This document shows, piece after piece, positions 7,301 through 15,372 of a DNA stretch of 25,542 bases; the stretch's first letter is position 1; each line of letters begins with the position of its first letter. Below the pieces are notes generated by a model. That model had not been told where the DNA came from. It saw only the letters and a list, made by a program, of their open reading frames with translations, and did no database searches. The stretch comes from RYN-428 sp035551995 (GTDB taxonomy: Bacteria; Planctomycetota; Phycisphaerae; Tepidisphaerales; Tepidisphaeraceae). Location of the stretch: assembly GCA_035551995.1 (NCBI GenBank), contig DASZME010000075.1:1-25542 (forward strand). The letters run 5' to 3'. The position numbers and the translations under genes are program-made.

Positions 7301-8701
7301 ATGCGGACGATTGCGATCATCAATCAAAAGGGCGGTTGCGGGAAGACGACGACCAGCATCAATCTGGCGGCGTGCCTGGCGCGGCTCGGGCGGCGAACGA
7401 TCCTGGTTGACATGGATCCCCAAGGCCACTGCGGCGTGGGTCTGGCAGTCCCGGAAGAACAAATCGAGCGAACGATTTACGACGCCCTGATCGAGGCCGG
7501 CGACGGCAAGCCGGTGCGAATCGGCGAGATGGTCTGGCAGATCGCCAGCGATTTCGATCTGGCGCCATCTAATCTGAAGCTGGCCGCGTTCGAGCAGATT
7601 TTCGCCGGCCGCAACGGCCGTGAAGATCGGTTGTCGCGGGCGCTGGACAGCATTCGCGAAACCTACGAATGGTGCGTGATTGATTGCCCGCCGAGCGTCG
7701 GCTTAATCACCTTTAACGCGCTTCGAGCCTGCGATGAAGTGATCGTTCCCGTCGAAACCGGGTACTTCAGCCTCCACGGTCTGACCAAGATGATGGAGAC
7801 GCTGGAACTGCTCAAGGAAAAATATAACAAGCACGTCGTCATCCGCGTTTTGCCGACGTTGTATGACACGCGCACGAAACTGGCCCGCGAGGTTCTCAGC
7901 GAGTTGCGCGCGAAGTTCAAGGACTACCTGATGGAAAGCACGGTCAACTTCAACACGAAGTTGAAGGAAGCCGCCAGCTTTGGCCAGCCGATCACCGAAT
8001 ATGATCCGGGCAGCCGGGGGTACAAGGATTTCCTGAATCTGTCGCGCGAGCTGATGGGTCATCGCCCGGCGGAGGTTGAGCCGGTGACCAACGAACGTCT
8101 GTCCCGCCCCGCGGAACTGGTGCAGCGCGCCAAGCACCTGGCCCAGTTGACCAACGCGCAGTTTGGCCGCGGCTCGGTTACCTTCAACGGCGCCGGCCCG
8201 TTGGCGCATGCGCCGGCGCCGGGCATGTTCGGCGGATCATCCGCGGCGCCCGCGTCGGCCGGGGCATCGGCGCCGTCGAATCGCGCCCCCGCGGCCTCCC
8301 CGTTTTTCGGCAATTCTCCCGTGGTGATCCCGCCGTCAAATGATCTCGCGATGCCGAGGATCGCACACGATCCGCCCAGATCGACGCAGCAAAAAATCGA
8401 TGAATTTTATGGCGTACGACAGATGGGCGGCGAAGTGGTCTTCGCCGTACGTTTTGACGCCGCAAGCCAGGTCCAGGTCGCCGGTGATTTCAACGGCTGG
8501 TCGCCGATGGCCTCGCCGCTTCAATCCAACTCTCAGGGAAAATGGACGCTCCGGTTGCCGTTGCGGCCCGGACGTTATCGTTATCGTCTGGTCGTCGATG
8601 GACAATGGATGACCGACCCGAACAACATGGTCGTGGAAACCAATCAATTCGGCGAACTCAATAACGTCATCGAAGTCCCCGAGGTCAGCCGCGCCGCGTG
8701 A
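7301..8701 (+). CDS. ParA/MinD-family ATPase fused to C-terminal CBM48 glycogen-binding domain
   Basis: Residues 1 to ~255 form a complete ParA-type ATPase. The deviant Walker A is KGGCGKTTT, with signature Lys10 and P-loop Lys15; the A' motif is ILVDMDPQG (34-42) and Walker B is CVIDCPPS (125-132). Such ATPases position chromosomes, plasmids, flagella or other cargo through ATP-driven dimerisation on a surface. An Ala/Pro/Gly-rich linker (about 255-365) leads to a CBM48/AMPK-beta-like domain at ~375-460 with VQVAGDFNGWSP, RYRYRLVVDGQWMTDP and GELNNVIEV. The glycan-contact tryptophans are present (W400, W436), as is the terminal Asn pair (N454-N455). AAGGAAGG (7286-7293) supports the ATG at 7301. 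The architecture is unusual and no ParB-like gene follows. Polysaccharide binding is inferred from homology, not shown; the domain could also bind protein. Confidence 0.92.
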   Translation: MRTIAIINQKGGCGKTTTSINLAACLARLGRRTILVDMDPQGHCGVGLAVPEEQIERTIYDALIEAGDGKPVRIGEMVWQIASDFDLAPSNLKLAAFEQIFAGRNGREDRLSRALDSIRETYEWCVIDCPPSVGLITFNALRACDEVIVPVETGYFSLHGLTKMMETLELLKEKYNKHVVIRVLPTLYDTRTKLAREVLSELRAKFKDYLMESTVNFNTKLKEAASFGQPITEYDPGSRGYKDFLNLSRELMGHRPAEVEPVTNERLSRPAELVQRAKHLAQLTNAQFGRGSVTFNGAGPLAHAPAPGMFGGSSAAPASAGASAPSNRAPAASPFFGNSPVVIPPSNDLAMPRIAHDPPRSTQQKIDEFYGVRQMGGEVVFAVRFDAASQVQVAGDFNGWSPMASPLQSNSQGKWTLRLPLRPGRYRYRLVVDGQWMTDPNNMVVETNQFGELNNVIEVPEVSRAA

Positions 8702-8732
8702 GGCGGCGATCGGACTTTTCACATCCGCATAA

Positions 8733-8744
8733 CGTTCCGGAACG
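8733..8744. promoter_or_regulatory. 12-bp perfect palindrome between the ParA-CBM48 gene and its companion
   Basis: CGTTCCGGAACG is its own reverse complement and lies in the 108-bp gap. It could be a protein-binding site controlling the downstream gene or a site for a partitioning or nucleoid protein; a 12-bp match alone proves neither. Confidence 0.25.
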
Positions 8745-8809
8745 AACTCATTTTCAATAATGCGAGGGTAGTCTGTGCGCATTGCAAGCCAAGGGCAAAG
8801 GACAACAAC

Positions 8810-10420
8810 ATGCCACTCGAGCAATCGTCGAAAAGTCAAAGCTTAAGTGAGATCAGCCACCTCTTCTTGAGCGGCGTGCGCGAGAAGCACAACAACGGCT
8901 CGCCGCGTCCCGTCCGCATCGGGCCCGGACAGTTCCAGCCGACCAAACCGCCCGAACCGGCGTCCAAAGCGCCCGCGCCAATCCCCTCGCCCGCAGCGAT
9001 TCTACAACCGCAATTTTCGCCGGCGGATGAAGAACCTGATACCGAATCGGTTTCCTTCGACCAACGATCTCCTCTCGACACCGATCCCGCGCCGCGAACG
9101 CCGCCGATCAGCGCGCTGCTCAGTGTGCATCTCAACGAACGGCAATTTGAATACATTAAGGATTACGCCCGTCATCTCGCGTCGATCCACGGCCGAATCG
9201 GCCTGATCGAAGTTGGACTCACCGAATTCCGCCTCATGTCCTTCGAGGCCGGCCATTCGCTGCTGGACCCGGACCTTGAAGAAATCGAATCCTCGCAATG
9301 CCAATCGAGCGCCGAGCTTTCCGACGCGCTGCAGGAGATGAACTGGGACGTGGATCGCTGGCTGGTGGCGATGCCCAATCCGCGCACCGCCGAGGCGCGG
9401 TCGATGTTCGCCGGCATCGACCACTGGGTCCTGCTGAGCACCTGCGATCATGATGGCGTTGTCGCCAGCTATCGAACCCTCAAGAGTCAGGGCGAATCGT
9501 ATCGCCCGCGGCTATCGCTGGCCCTGATGGACGGCGCCGACGAGAATCAAACCCGCCGAGTCTATGAAAAACTGTCCGGCGTCTGCCAGCAATTTCTCAA
9601 CTGGGAATTGGAAGACGAATCGGTGGTTCACAAATGCTCGCGCGTGGCCGAGCATCTGGTGCTCTACTACCGATCCGACGCTCAATCCGCCGCCGGTTCC
9701 GCCGCGCCTGAATGGTGGAAAACGGTGGGCGATTTTTTGAAAAATCTCAAGGCCGCCTCTCCCGAGCAAGCCGCCGCGCAACTGCAAGCCGAGCAAGAAA
9801 TCGAGACCGATATGATTGAAGAAACCACACAAGCCGTCCCCGCCCCCGCGCCGATCAACGGCCCAAGAATCGCTCAGAGCGAGCCGGTTCGTCAGGAAGC
9901 CCACGTCGCCGCGCCCGCATTCGCTCGAATGAGTTATCCCCCGGCCGAAGCCGCCCCCACGTTTCGAACATTCGCCGCGACGCGCGACACGGCCGTCGAA
10001 GTGTTGGACGTCGACGCCGACGGCGGTCCCGAATCAATTCTCACCGCCATTTTGCAGCAAAACCAGGGCGAGATCATCGAGTGCCCCATCCGCGCCCCGA
10101 TGTGCGCCGCCGCCCGGCTTGGCGTCACCCGCGACCGCGGCGTCATCATGCTGGCCGTCGCCGGCGAGGGACTCTCCGACTTGCGTTCGATTGGCCTGGC
10201 CTATCGCTGGATCGCCGAAAATCGTTCATTGATCGGCATGGCTCTCCCGCAGTTCGCCATCGACCCCGCCCGTCCGCCGCGACTTCGGCTGCTGGTCGAG
10301 CACGGCGACGTCTCGGCCGGCGTCCTTCAGCCGATCCTTCAAAGCGAACACATCACCGTACAGGCTTACCGCAAGCTCCGGTGGGGCGGCAAAACCGGTT
10401 TGTTCCTCGAAGCCGCCTGA
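8810..10420 (+). CDS. Unassigned 536-residue protein with P-loop-less MinD/FlhG-like middle domain
   Basis: I do not recognise a named family. Residues 1-30 form a helix-prone segment (LSEISHLFLSGVREKH), followed by a Pro/Ala-rich linker to ~100. Residues ~128-290 look like the C-terminal half of MinD/FlhG-type ATPases: RIGLIEVGLTEFRL, a Walker-B-like strand (WLVAMPNP), then IDHWVLLSTCDHDGVVASYR leading into TLKSQ. In true MinD/FlhG the last segment is the 'TTPEPTALTDAY-K' region. No Walker A is present, so it should not hydrolyse ATP. A second linker (315-395) precedes a C-terminal alpha/beta domain (395-536) of unknown type. AAAGGA (8797-8802) is 7 nt before ATG 8810. It lies 108 bp behind the ParA-CBM48 gene on the same strand, which suggests that they work together. 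Confidence 0.75.
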   Translation: MPLEQSSKSQSLSEISHLFLSGVREKHNNGSPRPVRIGPGQFQPTKPPEPASKAPAPIPSPAAILQPQFSPADEEPDTESVSFDQRSPLDTDPAPRTPPISALLSVHLNERQFEYIKDYARHLASIHGRIGLIEVGLTEFRLMSFEAGHSLLDPDLEEIESSQCQSSAELSDALQEMNWDVDRWLVAMPNPRTAEARSMFAGIDHWVLLSTCDHDGVVASYRTLKSQGESYRPRLSLALMDGADENQTRRVYEKLSGVCQQFLNWELEDESVVHKCSRVAEHLVLYYRSDAQSAAGSAAPEWWKTVGDFLKNLKAASPEQAAAQLQAEQEIETDMIEETTQAVPAPAPINGPRIAQSEPVRQEAHVAAPAFARMSYPPAEAAPTFRTFAATRDTAVEVLDVDADGGPESILTAILQQNQGEIIECPIRAPMCAAARLGVTRDRGVIMLAVAGEGLSDLRSIGLAYRWIAENRSLIGMALPQFAIDPARPPRLRLLVEHGDVSAGVLQPILQSEHITVQAYRKLRWGGKTGLFLEAA

Positions 10421-10816
10421 TTCGTCCTCTTGATTTGAACCCGAACCAATCGACGGCGGCCACAACTTCCCGATGGCCTCCGATTCAGTAGCGGCTTCGC
10501 ACATAGACTACCGGAATAATCGTCTCGCGACATAATTCTTCGATGCGGGTTGATTCAGCGCGTAGACGCCGTGAAGATTGATGCGCACCGTGGCGCTGCG
10601 AAAAATGGGCGTAGTCGTTAGTCCGGTCCAGCGCATCCGCTGTCAGACGTTGGATTCCCGGCGTAATCAAGCGCGCTGGTCAACTCGTCAGTGCGCATAC
10701 CATGCCGATCTTCCAAAGCTTCCAACCGCTGTCGCGTCGCGACTGGTAATATGCCGGGTGGTTACGACAATCAAAACCCCGCGAGGATCGGACCTGCACG
10801 TGTCCAATCGTCGCAT
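10421..10816. other. 396-bp region without a recognisable gene
   Basis: This lies between the convergent ends of the MinD-like gene (plus) and the ammonia-lyase gene (minus). The only closed frame of any length is 61 codons on the minus strand (10485-10670), with no family resemblance. No strong intrinsic terminator hairpin is visible for either gene, which is notable for a convergent junction. It could be a decayed gene or simple spacer. Confidence 0.4.
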
Positions 10817-12364
10817 TCATTGCGGGAAATCGATCGTGCCGATTGGAAGCGCATCCGACCGATACATCTCCAGCAAACGATGGATGTCAACATCCTGCCG
10901 CCGATCTGAATCGATCACCGGAATGATTCGACGAATCGCCTGGTGAATGTCGCGCGATCGCATGTGACACCCTTCGCGGTTTCGTAAATCCACCGCCTGA
11001 CACAGCGCCAGTTGCACGACGGCCAGTACCGTTTCGCTCAGCTCGATAATGCGCAAGGCGTCGCGGGCGGCGGTTGTTCCCATGCTCACCTTGTCCTGAT
11101 TGTGCGACTCGGTGCTGCGGCTGAAAACACTTGCGGGCATCGTCAGCTTCAGGGCCTCGGCGGTCAGGGCCGACGCTGTGATCTGCATCGCCTTAAAACC
11201 GTGATGGCTCGATTGATCGGCGCCGTTGCGAGCGACAAGGTCGGCCGGGAGGCCGTTGTTCATTTGCGGATTGCAGATTAACGCCATCTGCCGATCGACC
11301 AGATCCGCGATGTTGGCGACGTTGGTTTTGAGCAGGTCCATCGCCATGCAAATATGGCCGCCGTAAAAATTGCCGCCGTGGAGCACGTCTCCGCCGGCGA
11401 CATCCAGCAGCGGGTTGTCGTTTGAGCTGTTGATTTCGGTTTCCAGCAGCGTGCGGATAAACGGCATGGAGTCGAGCAACACGCCGATGACGTGCGGAGC
11501 GCAGCGCACGGAATAGCGATCCTGAATGCGGCCATCGTGCTTGGACCGGCCGCTGACATATTCGATGTCGGCGGCGATCCAGCGGGCGCAGGCGCGCTGG
11601 CCGGGGTGCGGTTTGGCGACGAACAGGCGATCGTCGAAGTGCTCGGGATTACCGCGAAGCACGTCGCTGGCCATCGCCGTGGCCGCGGCCGACCATCGCG
11701 CCAGGCGATGGGCGCGCTCATAAGCAAGGCAGCCCAGGCCGGTCATGACGCTGGTGCCGTTCATCAGGGCGAGACTTTCCTTGGGCCGCAACTGGATTGG
11801 CTGAAGCCCGGCCGCGGCCAGCGCCTCGGCCGCGCTTTGAACCTTCCCGGCCGCCGTGACTTCGCGCTCGCCGATCAGCGTTGCGGCGATGTAAGACAAC
11901 GGCGTCAGGTCTCCGCTGGCGCCGACCGATCCTTCCGATGGAATGCGCGGAAGAATGCGGCGGTTCAGCAGCTCGCAGAGGCGATCCAGCAGCAGCGGCC
12001 GCACGCCCGAGCGCCCCTGCGCCAGGCTGACCAGGCGAACCGCCATGACGGCGGCCGTTTCCGTTTCGTCGAGAAATCGGCCGGTGCCGCACCCATGAAA
12101 CCGCACCAGGTTCGCCGCCATCTCCCCCGACAAATGACTTGGAACTTCCGTCTCGCACGAGGCGCCAAATCCGGTATTCACCCCGTAAATGGATTCACCC
12201 CCGGCGATGAGACGATCGAGCAGTTCAACGCTCGCGTCGAGCGTGCGACGAAAGGCCGGCGACGCATCAAGTTCGATCCGAGCCAGGCCGCGCGCTATCG
12301 CCATGACCTGATCGATTCGAATCGTCGACAAGCTGATTTTTACGACCGGCGACGCTTCCAGCAC
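10817..12364 (-). CDS. Aromatic amino acid ammonia-lyase (HAL/TAL/PAL family)
   Basis: The enzyme removes ammonia from His, Tyr or Phe to give the corresponding acrylate, using the self-formed MIO electrophile. The MIO tripeptide is Ala149-Ser150-Gly151 in GSVGASGDLTPLSY; the catalytic tyrosine is Tyr60 in IYGVNTGFG. The length, 515 residues, is normal. At the position that distinguishes HAL (Ser-His), TAL (His-Leu) and PAL (Phe-Leu), this protein appears to carry Phe89-His90 in LVRFHGCGTG. The start is GTG 12364, with GGGAG 7 nt upstream. It is the last gene of the minus-strand operon, 119 bp behind the FAD oxidoreductase. None of the other hut genes for histidine degradation is present. In this setting an aromatic acrylate (coumarate- or cinnamate-type) starter for the pathway is the preferred inference. 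Confidence 0.93.
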   Translation of the reverse strand: MLEASPVVKISLSTIRIDQVMAIARGLARIELDASPAFRRTLDASVELLDRLIAGGESIYGVNTGFGASCETEVPSHLSGEMAANLVRFHGCGTGRFLDETETAAVMAVRLVSLAQGRSGVRPLLLDRLCELLNRRILPRIPSEGSVGASGDLTPLSYIAATLIGEREVTAAGKVQSAAEALAAAGLQPIQLRPKESLALMNGTSVMTGLGCLAYERAHRLARWSAAATAMASDVLRGNPEHFDDRLFVAKPHPGQRACARWIAADIEYVSGRSKHDGRIQDRYSVRCAPHVIGVLLDSMPFIRTLLETEINSSNDNPLLDVAGGDVLHGGNFYGGHICMAMDLLKTNVANIADLVDRQMALICNPQMNNGLPADLVARNGADQSSHHGFKAMQITASALTAEALKLTMPASVFSRSTESHNQDKVSMGTTAARDALRIIELSETVLAVVQLALCQAVDLRNREGCHMRSRDIHQAIRRIIPVIDSDRRQDVDIHRLLEMYRSDALPIGTIDFPQ

Positions 12365-12483
12365 TTACAATCTCCCGTGATACTTCTTCTTTAATAGCCA
12401 CGGGCGGAAGCCCACGGATTATCGCGGGTACCGTGACGTTCCACCCGCGACTATCGAAAAAAATCGTGGTCCGGTCCGCAATT
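12365..12483 (-). promoter_or_regulatory. Intercistronic region with two inverted repeats before the ammonia-lyase
   Basis: This is the only sizeable gap in the operon. TCGCGGGT (12422-12429) and ACCCGCGA (12443-12450) form a perfect 8-bp stem. A second imperfect palindrome at about 12398-12417 (CC-AC-GGGC, GGAA loop, GCCC-AC-GG) looks like the REP-type GC-rich intergenic elements of planctomycete genomes. On the coding strand a run of seven T (12457-12463) follows the FAD gene. The region could uncouple ammonia-lyase expression from the genes before it. Confidence 0.4.
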
Positions 12484-13689
12484 TCAGGCGATCGAGACCC
12501 GACGAACGATCAAACCCGCCAATCTCCCGGCGGCGTGGCCGGTGGCGAGGCAAATTCCGCTGGCACGAAGCGACGCCGCCGCGCCGGCGGTCGCCGAGAG
12601 GCACGCGCCGGCGGCAAACAGGTTCGGCGCGACGGCGCTACGCAACGCCGCGTCCGGAATGTCGTAATGCGCTCCGACCGGCGGATAATCGTACGTCGGA
12701 CCGGCATTCACATCCCAGCGTTCGACTGGCCACCACGCATGCACGGCATCGGGCCCATGACGACGCGCCTCCAGCACGTTCTGCTCCGTGACGACAATCT
12801 CGCCCCGCAATCTCCTGCCGTCACGAGCCAACGGCCGCGGGGACATCTCAACCACGCGAGCCGTCGAATACCCTGAAACCTCACGCCGCAAATAGTCGAC
12901 GACGCCCGTCGCGAATCGCCGGGCTTCATCGGCGGAGAAATGATCGGCATTCACCGCGAGTTTGCAAATTCCTTCGCCGGGCCCCGGCCCCGGATGAAAC
13001 ATCGTCAAGCGCGCTTCGCGCGGCAACGCGCCGCCGCTGGCGGCTTGCGTCAGCGCGTACGGCGTCTGCAGGCGCAGGAGTTCCAGGTCGCCGTTCAGCC
13101 CCGCAAGACGAACGGAAAATCCGCCAAGCATGCGGTCGGCATCGGGAGGCAGCGCGATGTCGCCGCCGATCATTTGAAGGACAATCCCCGCGCCGGTGCA
13201 GTCGATGAGGGCGCCACAGGTCAGCGGCCGTCGCGACGCCGTCGTGGAATCGACCAAAGCCGGGCCATCGATCTCCACCGCCGCGATTCGATTTCCGTCT
13301 CGATGCACGGCGACGACCCGGCTATTCATCCGTCGATCGATGTTTTGTCTGCAGCAGATCTCGGCCAGCGCGGTCTCCCACGCGGAGGTGGAAAATTCGA
13401 GTACCCAGGCGCGCCCCATTTGCCGAGTCTTTACCGACGCCGGATCGATGTGCGCCATTTTTGCGACGACGTCTTGCTGCGTTTGGCCATTGAGCGTGTC
13501 GAGCGGCGATTGCGGAGCGTGGGAGTAGAGACCGCAGAGGCATCGGTGCATCGCCGCCGACACGGTGCCGCCGAGACGATCGGAGCTTTCGACAAGAAGG
13601 ACGCGCGCTCCCGCGTCCGCAGCCGCCGAAGCCGCCGCCACGCCGGCGGCCCCGGCGCCGATCACGGCAACGTCATAATCGGTTTTCAT
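12484..13689 (-). CDS. FAD-dependent oxidoreductase of the biosynthetic operon
   Basis: The N-terminus has the dinucleotide-binding fold (YDVAVIGAGAAGVAAASAAA, then VLLVESSDRLGG), which fits the GxGxxG FAD family of flavin oxidoreductases. A C-terminal FAD-contact segment is seen in LFAAGACLSATAGAAASLRA. ATG 13689 is used; an in-frame TTG at 13698 is an alternative, with AGG 5 nt before it. The lipoprotein gene ends 20 bp upstream, so the two are coupled. The substrate cannot be inferred directly. Its place between a ketosynthase and an ammonia-lyase points to redox tailoring of an acyl or aryl intermediate. Confidence 0.82.
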   Translation of the reverse strand: MKTDYDVAVIGAGAAGVAAASAAADAGARVLLVESSDRLGGTVSAAMHRCLCGLYSHAPQSPLDTLNGQTQQDVVAKMAHIDPASVKTRQMGRAWVLEFSTSAWETALAEICCRQNIDRRMNSRVVAVHRDGNRIAAVEIDGPALVDSTTASRRPLTCGALIDCTGAGIVLQMIGGDIALPPDADRMLGGFSVRLAGLNGDLELLRLQTPYALTQAASGGALPREARLTMFHPGPGPGEGICKLAVNADHFSADEARRFATGVVDYLRREVSGYSTARVVEMSPRPLARDGRRLRGEIVVTEQNVLEARRHGPDAVHAWWPVERWDVNAGPTYDYPPVGAHYDIPDAALRSAVAPNLFAAGACLSATAGAAASLRASGICLATGHAAGRLAGLIVRRVSIA

Positions 13690-13709
13690 CGACGGCAATT
13701 GAACCTGTG

Positions 13710-14093
13710 TCAGAAGCCCTTGTCTTCCGGATCGTAGTTGATTTCGATCACGCTCGTGCCGGACGTAAACGAAGAGTCCTGCGAAAAGATAATGTTCCCG
13801 ATGCCTTTGTAATGACCGATCAGGCGGTATTTATCGCCGCCGAAATTGTAGGGGATCCAGGCTTTGCCGGTCTGATACGAACCGATCGACGTGGGCGGCC
13901 CGATGGTGGCGAAGACTTCCTCGCGGCTCATGCCGATCTTCACCCTGGCGAAGGGGCTGTCGGACGGGATCGGAAGCTTCGGCGCTTCGGCCGCGGGCGG
14001 CGGCGCGGGGTCCTGCGCGGACGAGCTTCCATGGCAACCGGCTAGCAGGCCGATCGACAGAACGGCGCCGCCTCCAATCCAATACTTTAACAT
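13710..14093 (-). CDS. BamE/SmpA-like lipoprotein
   Basis: The 127-residue protein starts with a lipoprotein signal peptide (MLKYWIGGGAVLSIGLLAGC; lipobox LLAGC, Cys20). A Pro/Ala linker is followed by the SmpA/OmlA-type hairpin fold: FARVKIGMSREEVFATIGPP, then a beta-rich region ending in IEINYDPEDKGF. BamE-like lipoproteins are normally envelope assembly factors. AAGGAG stands 6 nt before the ATG (minus strand, 14100-14105). It sits between the ketosynthase and FAD oxidoreductase genes with gaps of 43 and 20 bp, so it is part of the operon and not a free-standing Bam gene. Aryl-polyene-type clusters also carry envelope lipoproteins, so a role in delivering or anchoring the product at the outer membrane is possible. 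Confidence 0.78.
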   Translation of the reverse strand: MLKYWIGGGAVLSIGLLAGCHGSSSAQDPAPPPAAEAPKLPIPSDSPFARVKIGMSREEVFATIGPPTSIGSYQTGKAWIPYNFGGDKYRLIGHYKGIGNIIFSQDSSFTSGTSVIEINYDPEDKGF

Positions 14094-14136
14094 GCGCGTC
14101 TCCTTCTAAATTGTGGCACTGTGAGAATCAAATGTA

Positions 14137-15372
14137 TCAACGCCAGATTCTGCAAGCAATAGCCGAGTTAATTCCCCCGAACGCGAAACTGTTTTTCAAA
14201 AACGCGCTAAAATGGTGCTCGGTTTTCCGTTGCACATGTTGAACGGCGGCGCAGTCGCAAGAAATTTCTTGCAGATTGTGCGTGGGGTAAACGACGCTCG
14301 ACCGCATCATCTCCAACGTGGCGGCAAGCTCAATCGGACCCGAGCCGCCGAGGGTATGCCCCATGTTTCCCTTCAGGCTGCTGACGGGAACGCGGTCGCC
14401 GAAAACGGCGGCAATCGCCCGCGCCTCGGCGGCGTCGCCCTGAGGCGTGCCGGTCGCGTGGGCGTTTACGTAGCCCACCTCGCCCGGAGACATGCCGGCG
14501 GACTCCAGCGCCGTATTCATGCACGCCGCCATCGAAATATCATCCGATTGACTGACGTGCGTGCCGTTGCTGCACGTGTGATACCCGACGACTTCCGCGA
14601 TGATCCTGGCGCCGCGACGGAGGGCATGTTCGAGATTTTCCAGCACGATCACGCCGGCCCCTTCGCCGCACACAAGGCCGTCGCGGCTCACGTCAAACGG
14701 GCGCGGCGTGCGCGAGGGAGAGGCGTTAAAACGACTCGACGCCGCGTAAAGAATGTCAAACGATCCGACCACGCTCTCGTGCAATTCTTCGGCCCCCCCG
14801 CACAACATGACGTCCTGTCGGCCGAGGGTGATCTGGTCATACGCGGCGCCCACCGCCTGAAGGCCCGACGCGCACGCCGCCGACGTGGCGGAAACAACGC
14901 CCTTGATCCCAAAAAACTGCGCCACGTTCAGCGCCACCGTGTGGGAAACGCATTGGAAAAATTCCGACGCGCCGAGCTGCGCGTAATCGGTTTTGGAAAG
15001 CAGCAATTCGTAGGTGCGCGCCAAGCCCTGCGAGCTACCGGTCGTGGAACCCATGATGCAGCCGAAGCGCGAATCGGCGGGGATGGCCGCGGGATCGATC
15101 CCCGCGTGGTTCAGCGCCGCGACGGCCGCCTGCACGGCCATGATGCTCATCGGACTCATGGTTCGGCGAAACGATCGCGGAATCGCTTTGGGATCGCGCA
15201 GTTCCACCGGCGCCACGACCTGGCACTGCAACGGCGCATATTTATTCCAGCCCGGCGTCATGGGGCGCGTGGCGCACGCGCCGGCGTCGAGCGCCGCCAT
15301 CGTCTCCGCCACGGAATATCCAATCGGCGTGATGGCGCCATACCCGGTGATTACTGTGCGGTGGTTAGACAT
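14137..15372 (-). CDS. Beta-ketoacyl-ACP synthase (FabF/KAS II type)
   Basis: This condensing enzyme extends an acyl-ACP with malonyl-ACP. The catalytic triad is complete: Cys167 in TSAACASGLQAVG, His305 in VNAHATGTPQGD and His339 in KGNMGHTLGGSG, with Lys334. The length (411) and the opening RTVITGYGAITPIGYSV match FabF. The ATG at 15372 overlaps the 3' end of the FAD desaturase by 22 nt, so the two are translationally coupled. There is no chain-length-factor partner and no carrier protein gene beside it, so the ACP must come from elsewhere in the genome. Confidence 0.92.
   Translation of the reverse strand: MSNHRTVITGYGAITPIGYSVAETMAALDAGACATRPMTPGWNKYAPLQCQVVAPVELRDPKAIPRSFRRTMSPMSIMAVQAAVAALNHAGIDPAAIPADSRFGCIMGSTTGSSQGLARTYELLLSKTDYAQLGASEFFQCVSHTVALNVAQFFGIKGVVSATSAACASGLQAVGAAYDQITLGRQDVMLCGGAEELHESVVGSFDILYAASSRFNASPSRTPRPFDVSRDGLVCGEGAGVIVLENLEHALRRGARIIAEVVGYHTCSNGTHVSQSDDISMAACMNTALESAGMSPGEVGYVNAHATGTPQGDAAEARAIAAVFGDRVPVSSLKGNMGHTLGGSGPIELAATLEMMRSSVVYPTHNLQEISCDCAAVQHVQRKTEHHFSAFLKNSFAFGGINSAIACRIWR

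Noticed and set aside
10485..10670. 61-codon minus-strand ORF
   Set aside because: No SD, no family likeness and unusual composition; retained only as a note in the non-coding region.
10817..12364. Histidine-utilisation (hut) locus
   Set aside because: No urocanase, imidazolonepropionase or formiminoglutamase gene is nearby, and the gene sits at the end of a fatty-acid-type operon.
11492..12394. 300-codon open frame on the plus strand
   Set aside because: It is antisense to the ammonia-lyase; composition and lack of motifs mark it as a shadow frame.
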